A stretch of 64,000 bases of DNA from Flavobacterium sp. SLB02 (GTDB lineage Bacteria > Bacteroidota > Bacteroidia > Flavobacteriales > Flavobacteriaceae), in NCBI RefSeq assembly GCF_009664855.1, contig NZ_CP045928.1, forward strand, positions 4,930,331 to 4,994,330, written 5' to 3'. Of this stretch, positions 33,626-41,119 are shown one piece after another. The notes below the pieces were generated by a model. That model was not told the DNA's origin. It made no database searches and worked only from the letters and a program-made list of their open reading frames with translations. How positions within the stretch are numbered: position 1 is the first letter of the stretch; each line of letters starts with the position of its first letter. The translations under genes were made by a program, and so were the position numbers.

Positions 33626-34751
33626 CCTGGTATTTTAATTTATTGACTACTGGATTGGCATACATAGATAAAAATCCTTGTCTTGTAACTGGATTATCGC
33701 TTCCGATACGCATTTCTAAACGACGCTCAAAAAGTGATTTTTCGCTGTCTTTGTATAAATGTGAGAATTTATTCGTTCCGTTTAAAATGTCGTAAGCAAT
33801 AAAATTTGTTGGCCATAATTGGTAATTCTTTAAAACCGAATCATCAATAACTTGTGCCAAAGCCTGAATTTGTTTGTTAGCGTTGTCGTTTTCAGCCACA
33901 ATTTGGTCAATTTCAGTATCAAGAACATCTCCAACAGAAATGTGTATTCTTTTTTTGGTTCCCATGATTCCACTTAAAATGGTCATGAAGTCCTCATTTT
34001 TTTCTTTAATATAAACTTCGTTGTTTGCTTCTGCCATTAATTGTGGCATTTTCAGAACATCTGTAGGATCGTATTCATATGAAATTGAAACCGGAACAAT
34101 CTTTAATTTCTTAAAATAATCCATCAAATTGGCTTCATCAGAACCCATTCCGATCATTTTAAGAACTCCCGGATTGGTTTCGTCATTTCCGTCTTTCGTA
34201 CGGCCTTCTCTTTGAGCAATCCATACTGAACGATTTTCGCGAAGCAATAACTGACCAATATATTCAGACAGCAATTTTGAGCTTTGTAGCATTTCTCTAG
34301 GCGTTAAACCTCTTAAAACCAGAAAGTTTCTGTTAAGTTTTGCCAAAGTGCTCAGGAATGCTTTTTTAACTAGATTATCTCCAATTGCCGATGCTGTCAT
34401 GACCAAGCCATGTTCGAAAAGGCAAACGTTTAATAAAGTTGTATCTAAAAGAATGTCTCTATGATTAGAAACAAATAAATAAGAAGTATTTTTTTCCAGT
34501 TTCTCAAAACCTGAAGTTGTAAGTCCTTCAGAGCTTTTCTCCAGAACTTTTTGTACAGTATTATAAATAAAGTTGCATTGGAAATCACGTATCGAATGTG
34601 TTTTCTTCAATTGCTCTTTCCAAACCTGATCTTCTACTTCCGGAAAAGTAAAGTTCATCATGGCTTTCATCATCGGATGATTGGCAACACCATGAAGGGC
34701 TTCATTTATTTCAGAATCATAAAACGGTCGAATGGCATCAAATCTCTGCAT
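33615..34751 (-). CDS. PlsC-type glycerophosphate acyltransferase-like protein
   Basis: 378 aa. The acyltransferase block reads FVSNHRDILLDTTLLNV; the His-Asp pair is one residue wider than the usual HX4D, unless the first Asp is used. The substrate block is WIAQREGRTKDGNDETNPG, close to the EGTRS region. No membrane helix, unlike many PlsC proteins. Bacteroidota carry such cytosolic 1-acylglycerol-phosphate acyltransferase homologues, with unknown role. Translationally linked to ansA. Confidence 0.85.
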   Translation of the reverse strand: MQRFDAIRPFYDSEINEALHGVANHPMMKAMMNFTFPEVEDQVWKEQLKKTHSIRDFQCNFIYNTVQKVLEKSSEGLTTSGFEKLEKNTSYLFVSNHRDILLDTTLLNVCLFEHGLVMTASAIGDNLVKKAFLSTLAKLNRNFLVLRGLTPREMLQSSKLLSEYIGQLLLRENRSVWIAQREGRTKDGNDETNPGVLKMIGMGSDEANLMDYFKKLKIVPVSISYEYDPTDVLKMPQLMAEANNEVYIKEKNEDFMTILSGIMGTKKRIHISVGDVLDTEIDQIVAENDNANKQIQALAQVIDDSVLKNYQLWPTNFIAYDILNGTNKFSHLYKDSEKSLFERRLEMRIGSDNPVTRQGFLSMYANPVVNKLKYQDVI

Positions 34752-34815
34752 TATTTATATTGGTTTTAAGTGGGCAAAAGAACAAAAAAAAAATTAAACT
34801 ATTGTAAGGTATAAA

Positions 34816-35595
34816 TTAAATCCCAAAAACGTTTACAGAATTTTGTGTTGTTCGTTGTGCAATTTCCTCTTCAGAAACATCATACAGATCTGCCAATTTA
34901 GAAATAACATTTACTAAATAACTGCTTTCATTGCGTTTTCCGCGATAGGGAATTGGTGCTAAATAAGGGGAATCTGTTTCTAAAACGATATGTTTCAAAT
35001 CGATTTGGTTTAAAAACTGATCGATTTTTCCGTTTTTAAATGTCACTACTCCTCCAATTCCCAACTTCATATTGTAAGATATCGCCTGAAGTGCCTGTTC
35101 GTGTGTTCCTGAAAAACAATGAAAAATCCCAAATAAATCATCTGATTTCTCTTGTTCCAATACTTCAAAAATTTCATCAAAAGCTTCACGGCAATGAATT
35201 ACTATCGGTAATTTATATTGTTTGGCTAACTGAATTTGTCTCTTAAAAGCAATTTGTTGTTCTTTCAAATGTGTTTTATCCCAATACAAATCGATTCCGA
35301 TCTCTCCAACGGCATAAAATTTTCGTTTTGCCAGTTCGGTTTCTACGTGCTTTAACTCATCTTCGTAATTATCTTTCACGTAAGTGGGATGCAAACCCAT
35401 CATCAGGAATACATGATCGGGATAATTTTGTTCCAGATCATACATAGATTGTGTTGCAGCGGCATCGATAGCAGGAATAAAAAAGCGTGTTACTCCGGCA
35501 TTTATCGCTCTTTGCATCATTTCGTCGCGATCCTGATCAAATTCTTCAGAATATAAGTGGGTGTGCGTATCGGTAATTATGGGTATTGAATTCAA
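34816..35595 (-). CDS. TatD-family metal-dependent hydrolase
   Basis: 259 aa, standard length. Metal ligands are visible: DTHTHLYSEEF at the N-terminus, GEIGIDLYWDKTH, VIHCREAFDE, FHCFSGTHEQA and LETDSPYLAP near the C-terminus. TatD proteins are 3'-5' exonucleases or D-aminoacyl-tRNA deacylase-like enzymes acting in DNA repair. Likely in the same transcription direction as the acyltransferase, 64 bases upstream. Confidence 0.92.
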   Translation of the reverse strand: MNSIPIITDTHTHLYSEEFDQDRDEMMQRAINAGVTRFFIPAIDAAATQSMYDLEQNYPDHVFLMMGLHPTYVKDNYEDELKHVETELAKRKFYAVGEIGIDLYWDKTHLKEQQIAFKRQIQLAKQYKLPIVIHCREAFDEIFEVLEQEKSDDLFGIFHCFSGTHEQALQAISYNMKLGIGGVVTFKNGKIDQFLNQIDLKHIVLETDSPYLAPIPYRGKRNESSYLVNVISKLADLYDVSEEEIAQRTTQNSVNVFGI

Positions 35596-35649
35596 GTGTT
35601 TAGTTTTTAAAGGTTCAAAATTACGACAATATTAAAAACTTTCCCAATT

Positions 35650-35800
35650 GGAATGTGATGGCACACGGATGACACGGATTCACTTTGTGAAAGCGCGGAT
35701 GGGTGCGGATTTTTTTCTTGTTGTGTCACAAAAAAATCCGCAAAGTATTTTATCTCTTTGCGAATATTCGTGTATTCTTTGTGTATTTTGTGAATTCCTT
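35650..35800. repeat. Dispersed inverted-repeat region, family B-like
   Basis: Between tatD and the anti-sigma gene: CACGGATGACACGGATTC, a GTGCGGATTTTTTTCTTG arm facing CAAAAAAATCCGCAAAG, and CGTGTATTCTTTGTGTATTT. It is composed of short words that also make up the elements at 16921 and 40913. Confidence 0.55.
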
Positions 35801-35803
35801 TTC

Positions 35804-36526
35804 CTAATTCAACTCGTCGAGAAGTTTCTCTACATCGTCATAATTTTCGTAATCCTGCGAAATGGTTTCAAGGATTTCTTTACACTCTGTATATTTTTTT
35901 TGTTTCAATTTAGACAAGGCAAAACTCCATGTTGCTTTATCTTTATAGGCAGATGTTCCTGATCTCAATTCATTAAAAACACTTTCGGCTTTTGGGTATT
36001 TACTTTCTTCCAGTAAAGCAACACCATAAAAATATTGAATTTCGGGTGTTTTATTTTCCTTTAAAATTTCTTCAAAAAGGGGAATTGCTGTTGCATATTT
36101 CCCATCGTTAAAAGCGGTTTGCGCTCCTATTAATGCTGCGTTTGTATCTCCTCTTTCTACAAACGAAGCCGTTTCGGGATTATCATAATCGGCAAAAGAC
36201 GGATTGTTATAATCAAAAAAGAAGAGTCCGAACAAAATAATAACAGATGCCGCGGCGGCTAAATACCAAGGTCGCATTACCACCACTTTTGGTTTACTGG
36301 TATTAAAATGTTTATCCGAAATTGTGGTCAGATTTGCTTTAAACGCTTCTCTTTCTTCTTCAAACTCAAATTTGTTTTTAAGGCGTAATTGTACTTCCTT
36401 GAATGTTTCAAATTCCGAAGACAATTCATGATCCTCAGATAATTGTTTTTCAAAATTATCTTTTTCCTCAACCGTCATTTCTCCCTGAAGATATTGATCA
36501 AATAATATATAGCGTTCTTCGTTCAT
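35804..36526 (-). CDS. Anti-sigma-like membrane protein with periplasmic TPRs
   Basis: 240 aa. The N-terminal 80 residues are an acidic, cytosolic helical domain that starts MNEERYILFDQYLQGEMTVE (typical of ECF anti-sigma proteins). One membrane helix lies at about 86-105 (YLAAAASVIILFGLFFF). The rest is a TPR domain (AQTAFNDGKYATAIPLFEEI, VALLEESKYPKAESVFNEL). Located two bases after the sigma gene, so cotranscribed. Presumed to hold the sigma factor at the membrane. Confidence 0.83.
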   Translation of the reverse strand: MNEERYILFDQYLQGEMTVEEKDNFEKQLSEDHELSSEFETFKEVQLRLKNKFEFEEEREAFKANLTTISDKHFNTSKPKVVVMRPWYLAAAASVIILFGLFFFDYNNPSFADYDNPETASFVERGDTNAALIGAQTAFNDGKYATAIPLFEEILKENKTPEIQYFYGVALLEESKYPKAESVFNELRSGTSAYKDKATWSFALSKLKQKKYTECKEILETISQDYENYDDVEKLLDELN

Positions 36527-36528
36527 GA

Positions 36529-37113
36529 CTAATTATTTTTTAACGATTTAAAATTTTTGGCTTCCTGAATCCACTGCGTTAACAGGCCCACACATAACGA
36601 TTTCTTTTTACGAACGTAACCGTAAGTAACGTTAAGCTTCTCGGCAACTTCTTCCATTGTTTTAGTGGTAAAGCTCAGTTTTAATAACTCCTGGCATTTA
36701 TCTCCCAGTTTTAGAAACATGGCATCAAAAAGCTGCTGTTTTTCATCAAATTCTTCTGTGTGAGTAATTAATTCTATTGCAGATTCATTCATAGATACCG
36801 CATCTTCATTAATTGTTACCCCTTTGTTCGATGTTTTTTTGAGTTCGTTAAGCCATTTTCTTTTACACAGTAAGAAAAAGTAAGCATCAAACGGGCAAGT
36901 GAGCTGTAGTGTATTGGCTTTGGCCTGATTAAAAAGCAAAATCATAATTTCCTGAACTACATCCTGAGCATGTTCCTTATCTCCGGAATTGTTCATAATG
37001 AACATCACCACTTTTGGAACAAACTTTTTGTAAATCGTCTGAATGATTGCCGAGTCATTTGCGGCAAGTCCCTCAATATACATTTGATCAGGATGAATTT
37101 TACTTTTTCCCAT
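36529..37113 (-). CDS. ECF RNA polymerase sigma factor
   Basis: 194 aa. Region 2 begins IIQTIYKKFVPKVVMFIMNN and includes EHAQDVVQEIMILLF; region 4 is LLKLSFTTKTMEEVAEKLNV with the HTH ending TYGYVRKKKSLC. Length and two-domain makeup match group IV (ECF) factors. Followed by the anti-sigma gene. Three repeated promoter-like motifs in front of the divergent genes suggest its targets. Confidence 0.93.
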   Translation of the reverse strand: MGKSKIHPDQMYIEGLAANDSAIIQTIYKKFVPKVVMFIMNNSGDKEHAQDVVQEIMILLFNQAKANTLQLTCPFDAYFFLLCKRKWLNELKKTSNKGVTINEDAVSMNESAIELITHTEEFDEKQQLFDAMFLKLGDKCQELLKLSFTTKTMEEVAEKLNVTYGYVRKKKSLCVGLLTQWIQEAKNFKSLKNN

Positions 37114-37170
37114 AAAAAAAACTTTTTGTAGCTAATTTAAAAAACAATTGTAAATAAATTTCACAATATA

Positions 37171-37200
37171 GGGTAACAATTAACATATCTAACTGATATA
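37171..37200 (+). promoter_or_regulatory. Candidate ECF promoter 1
   Basis: GGGTAACAAT, 13 bases, TGATATA. It lies 84 bases before the 101-aa membrane protein gene. Same spacing as the two copies before the lipoprotein gene. Confidence 0.65.
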
Positions 37201-37283
37201 TCGTAGCAAAAGAGTCTAGCACTTACTCATTTGCGCAATTAGTAGCCAAAATCTTTTCTAAAATCAATTTAAAACTAAGAGAA

Positions 37284-37589
37284 ATGGAAACCTATCAATT
37301 TGTAACCGAAAAAAACATAGACCAGTTTAACCAAATGATTTCGGCCAAAACCCGAAATGGTTTTGTAATCACAGAACATAACGAGAAACTGCCTTACGTG
37401 GTTTTATCCAAAGAAAAAAAAGCAGTCAGACATTCTCTTCATTTGTTTCTTACCTGTATCACCTTTGGGCTTTGGTCAATTGTCTGGATTTATTTAAGTA
37501 TTACGCTTTCGCGGAAAAAAAACATACTGGTTGCCGTAGATGAAGACGGAAATTTATTTGAAGATAAATGCCTTTCAAAAGAAAATTAA
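37284..37589 (+). CDS. Small membrane protein next to ECF sigma
   Basis: 101 aa. An N-terminal soluble part (METYQFVTEKNIDQFNQMIS) is followed by one hydrophobic segment of about 25 residues (LHLFLTCITFGLWSIVWIYL) and a charged tail. No family recognised. Preceded by candidate ECF promoter 1, and divergent from the sigma gene, so it may be part of its regulon or a feedback component. Confidence 0.7.
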   Translation: METYQFVTEKNIDQFNQMISAKTRNGFVITEHNEKLPYVVLSKEKKAVRHSLHLFLTCITFGLWSIVWIYLSITLSRKKNILVAVDEDGNLFEDKCLSKEN

Positions 37590-37605
37590 AACAAAATAAA
37601 AACAG

Positions 37606-37635
37606 GGGTAACAATTTTATTAGCCAGTTGATATA
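37606..37635 (+). promoter_or_regulatory. Candidate ECF promoter 2
   Basis: GGGTAACAAT, 13 bases, TGATATA (inside the palindrome TGATATAATATCA). 140 bases before the lipoprotein gene. Confidence 0.65.
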
Positions 37636-37673
37636 ATATCAGAATATAAATTGAAGATATTTTTTAAAACCAA

Positions 37674-37703
37674 GGGTAATAATATCAAACCCAAATTGAT
37701 ATA
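37674..37703 (+). promoter_or_regulatory. Candidate ECF promoter 3
   Basis: GGGTAATAAT, 13 bases, TGATATA; 72 bases before the lipoprotein gene at 37776. Confidence 0.65.
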
Positions 37704-37775
37704 AGAATATAATTAACAACCAAAATCTGGGAACCACCTGAAACAATCAGGACAGATTTATAAAAACTAGAAATC

Positions 37776-38765
37776 ATGAACACAAACTTTAAAAAATTAG
37801 GAGTTTTATTTTTATTGTTAATCACTTTCGTGAGTTGCGACAATGGCGATGACAATAACACAGACTTTCTTATTTTGCCTCCAACAGCAGCAGCTTTTAA
37901 AAGCATTAGCGAAAAAGGAGTTTCAGCAAATAAACAAAAATTTACCATTACAGCAGGAACTGGTGTAGTAACCATAACATCTGCAAAAGGGGTAAAATTA
38001 AACATCAACGGAGATTGCCTCACTAAAAACGGAGTTGCCGTAACCGGAGCTGTAGACATCGAATACATCGAACTTTTTGACAAAGGAACTATGCTCGTGA
38101 CCAATAAACCTACAATGGGAGTTATGCCTGACGGAAAGAAAAACTTACTGATTTCAGGCGGAGAATTCTTTATCAAAGCTACTCAGGGCGGAGTTGAGCT
38201 TAAAACTTCCTGCTACATGAATTTAATCGTACCAGCAGCTTTAACAGATGGAATTGACAATGCAATGACATTATGGGCCGGTAAAATCGATGAAAAAGGA
38301 GAATTAGCCTGGGAACAACCAAAACCAAATGCTGACGGAACTGGAGGAAAAGGCGGTGTACAAGGCGAAGGAGCTAATTATTATGTAACTTTTGGCAACT
38401 TTGGATGGACAAACGTTGACCGTTTTTACAGCGACCCAAGACCTAAAACTACCCTTCTTGTGGCTGCTCCTACTGGTTATGACAACAACAATAGCGCCGT
38501 TTACCTGTCATACGATGGCGAAGGAAACAATGCATTGGCCAAATTGGATACTTACACCACCGCAGGATTGTTTAGCGAACATTACGGACAAATTCCGATT
38601 GGTTTAAAATGTCATGTGATTTTTGTAACCGAAGATAATGGCCAATGGCGTTATGCGATCAAAGCGGTAACCGTTGCTGCAAACGATGTTTACACCTTTA
38701 CTTTGGCCGAAACAAATGTTGGTACCGAAGCGCAACTTGTAGCTGCAATCAATGCTATTCAGTAA
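37776..38765 (+). CDS. Lipoprotein of unknown function
   Basis: 329 aa. Signal peptide with lipobox FVSC at residues 20-23, then Asp/Asn-rich DNGDDNNTD, the usual export linker of Bacteroidota surface lipoproteins. The rest is beta-rich with no motif that I recognise (segments AVTGAVDIEYIELFDKGTML, FFIKATQGGVELKTSCYMNL, NFGWTNVDRFYSDPRPKTTL). Such proteins may have a Gly-Trp carbohydrate- or cleaved-type domain. First large gene behind candidate ECF promoters 2 and 3, followed by a PKD protein. Confidence 0.8.
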   Translation: MNTNFKKLGVLFLLLITFVSCDNGDDNNTDFLILPPTAAAFKSISEKGVSANKQKFTITAGTGVVTITSAKGVKLNINGDCLTKNGVAVTGAVDIEYIELFDKGTMLVTNKPTMGVMPDGKKNLLISGGEFFIKATQGGVELKTSCYMNLIVPAALTDGIDNAMTLWAGKIDEKGELAWEQPKPNADGTGGKGGVQGEGANYYVTFGNFGWTNVDRFYSDPRPKTTLLVAAPTGYDNNNSAVYLSYDGEGNNALAKLDTYTTAGLFSEHYGQIPIGLKCHVIFVTEDNGQWRYAIKAVTVAANDVYTFTLAETNVGTEAQLVAAINAIQ

Positions 38766-38859
38766 CTTACAAAATACTTTTAAGAAAAAGTGGTGATTTG
38801 CTCATCACTTTTTTTTACATTTAATCCAGTTTTCAAATTCAATTCTGATCATTTTTAGA

Positions 38860-38935
38860 AGCTAATCCTGCTATCCGTTGCAATCTTTTGTTTTTCTAAA
38901 GAAAAAAACAAAAGGATTTCCACTCCTATCAGGGC
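38860..38935 (-). repeat. Dispersed hairpin element, family A, copy 3
   Basis: On the minus strand the outer blocks read GATAGGAGTGGAAATCCTTT and AAAAGATTGCAACGGATAGC, as in copy 2; the inner stem CTTTTGTTTTTC with GAAAAAAACAAAAG is unlike the other copies. Confidence 0.8.
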
Positions 38936-38951
38936 TAAAAAACCTCAAGTT

Positions 38952-40904
38952 ATGAAACCACTATCGTCTATTTTCTTTATTCTATTTTCTATTCTCTCAA
39001 TAGGACAAACCAAAGTAAAAGACACCATAACCCGTAGAGCGAATATTGTTTTTATCCAAAATGGAAATGCCGTTACCTACAAACCCGAAACGCCGCCACT
39101 AATACCTATTGCCGGCGCACCAAAACCAAGTTACTCCTATTTATGGGAATTGGGCGACGGACACTACAGCAAAGAAGCCGAACCCAAACATGTCTATAAA
39201 AACAAAGGAACCTATACTACAAGGCTTGCCGTAACCAACAATTACGACAACGGAAAACCTCCGGCAACACGACCTAAAAAAGTCGCCATAAACGATATTA
39301 CCGACACTAATTATAAAGACATTGTTTCAATCGCAGACCAAAACGGATTTACAATCTTAAAAAATTGCGACCCCATTCCGAAGCAGGAAATGGTAGTCGT
39401 AGTAGGTTATCAAAATCTGGAGAATTATGTATCGAGCGGAAAGCTTTATTTGTTCTATAACGAGAAACAATTTAAAAGCAATAATTTCGAATTAACAGAC
39501 TTTCGAACCTATGCCAACGAGCGTGAAATAAAAGAAAAAACGATTGCTGCTGTCAATGATCTTGATGATTCTAATAATTATCTGGCTTCCGCCGAAAATA
39601 GTTTCAAAACCAAAAAATATAGAAACACCACTACCGAAGAAGATCTTGACGCATCGTTATTAGACGCCAATAAAACCTATCATAACGTTTCGGTTTTAGA
39701 ATTTGATGATGCCAATCCGGGAGAAACCCGAAATGTGTTTTATACGTTTAAAACCACTCCCGAAATGATCAAAGACACCAGCGCAACGGTTACTATGCGT
39801 GGTATTTTTGTACCCAACAGAAGTTATAAAAACCACAAGATAAAAAACCTAGAAATGGAAATTGTAACTTCTCACGATCCTAACAAAATGGGATCTAACG
39901 GAAGTTTTATGAATTACAGGCTGGTGCGTTTTAAACGAGTAAATTTTAAAACCCGTTTCCAGAATAATGGCGAAGGTCCCGCAAGAATGATCCGTCTTGA
40001 AACCGATGTTCCGGATATGTTCGACAAGAAAACATTTAAGGTCGAAGATATGTATCCTAAATGCCCGATTTGCCCAAAAGATGAAGTTCCTACCGTAAGT
40101 TGTCTGGATACTATTATCAAGAAAAATCAAATCTTTTTTACTTTCAAAAACATTTATTTACCCGGCAGCGAACAAAAAAATGTACACGAAAAAGACAGTA
40201 CAAAAGGTTTTGTAAAATACTCGATGAAATTTGCCGAGGATTTTCATAAAGTAAAAACCCGAAGCCGTACCGCAATTATCTTCGATAAAAATGAGCCTAT
40301 AATTACCAATTATGCCACTACCCGATTCCTACCCGGAATTTCGATTGGTGCAAAAGCGGGTTATAATGTATATCCTGATCTCGAAAAATCGACCAGTTAT
40401 TTTGTGGGTGCCACCATTTCGCCTTTTAAATCGTATCGCTTTTACTGGCAGGCCGAATGGCTCAATGCCATCAATAAATACGAAAGTGGTGCAACAGTTG
40501 TCGATCAAAATGTGGTAAACCCAAATGGCGTAAAGCAATTTCAACGCACCACCACAACTACAGAAAATAAAAGTGTAAACTGGGAAATACCGGTTTTGAT
40601 CAGATATAATATTAATAATTATATTGGCGTTGGCGCCGGAGTTCAGGCTAATTTTGATGTTTCGTCTGAACAAACTATAAACAAAAAAATTGAAAGTTTT
40701 GAAGGTGGAACCGATCAGTTTTTAATGGACACAAGAACCGAATCAAGTTCGGTCAAAAACTCCTTTGTCAATTTAAAAACCGGGCTTTTATTTGATTTAA
40801 CATTAGGTTTCGCGAGAATCGGACCGAGTTTAGGCGCGCGATACGTGATGAATTTTGAACAGAATTTCAACTACTTTCAATTTTACGGAATCTGGAAGTT
40901 TTAG
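38952..40904 (+). CDS. PKD-domain protein with C-terminal outer-membrane barrel
   Basis: 650 aa. Signal peptide (1-20), a PKD domain at about 40-110 (SYLWELGDGHYSKEAEPKHV, then YKNKGTYTTRLAVTN), a long central beta region (130-450), and a C-terminal segment of alternating strands (ISIGAKAGYNVYPDL to FNYFQFYGIWKF, ending in aromatic Phe) that looks like an 8- to 10-strand beta barrel. So a surface-facing domain attached to a barrel is likely. Between the lipoprotein gene and the CHAT gene; all on the same strand but separated by repeats. Confidence 0.8.
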   Translation: MKPLSSIFFILFSILSIGQTKVKDTITRRANIVFIQNGNAVTYKPETPPLIPIAGAPKPSYSYLWELGDGHYSKEAEPKHVYKNKGTYTTRLAVTNNYDNGKPPATRPKKVAINDITDTNYKDIVSIADQNGFTILKNCDPIPKQEMVVVVGYQNLENYVSSGKLYLFYNEKQFKSNNFELTDFRTYANEREIKEKTIAAVNDLDDSNNYLASAENSFKTKKYRNTTTEEDLDASLLDANKTYHNVSVLEFDDANPGETRNVFYTFKTTPEMIKDTSATVTMRGIFVPNRSYKNHKIKNLEMEIVTSHDPNKMGSNGSFMNYRLVRFKRVNFKTRFQNNGEGPARMIRLETDVPDMFDKKTFKVEDMYPKCPICPKDEVPTVSCLDTIIKKNQIFFTFKNIYLPGSEQKNVHEKDSTKGFVKYSMKFAEDFHKVKTRSRTAIIFDKNEPIITNYATTRFLPGISIGAKAGYNVYPDLEKSTSYFVGATISPFKSYRFYWQAEWLNAINKYESGATVVDQNVVNPNGVKQFQRTTTTTENKSVNWEIPVLIRYNINNYIGVGAGVQANFDVSSEQTINKKIESFEGGTDQFLMDTRTESSSVKNSFVNLKTGLLFDLTLGFARIGPSLGARYVMNFEQNFNYFQFYGIWKF

Positions 40905-40912
40905 AGTCATTA

Positions 40913-41108
40913 CGCAGAGATGCACAGAGATTTTGCGCAGAGGTACGCGAAGTTATTAAAAAAAGTTCACCACAAATTCCGCAAATTAGGATTGTGTTTA
41001 CTTGATGCTTTTAATTTCTAATCTTTATAATTTGTGAAAATTTGCGGAATTTGTGGTAAAAAAATCTTAGTGAATCTCTGCACAAAATCTTTGCGAGTCT
41101 TTGCGAAA
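40913..41108. repeat. Long nested inverted repeat before the CHAT gene
   Basis: Perfect 19-bp inner arms ACCACAAATTCCGCAAATT and AATTTGCGGAATTTGTGGT with outer arms built from GCAGAGATGCACAGAGATTT and AATCTCTGCACAAAATCTTT. Looks like a mobile-type dispersed repeat in the 215-base intergenic region; no gene in it. Confidence 0.7.
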
Positions 41109-41119
41109 TAAAAACATCT

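Noticed and set aside
36812..36821. Minus-strand GGGTAACAAT inside the sigma gene
   Set aside because: No TGATATA at 13 bases downstream; the sequence there (TAGATAC on the plus strand) is a weak match, and it lies in coding sequence.
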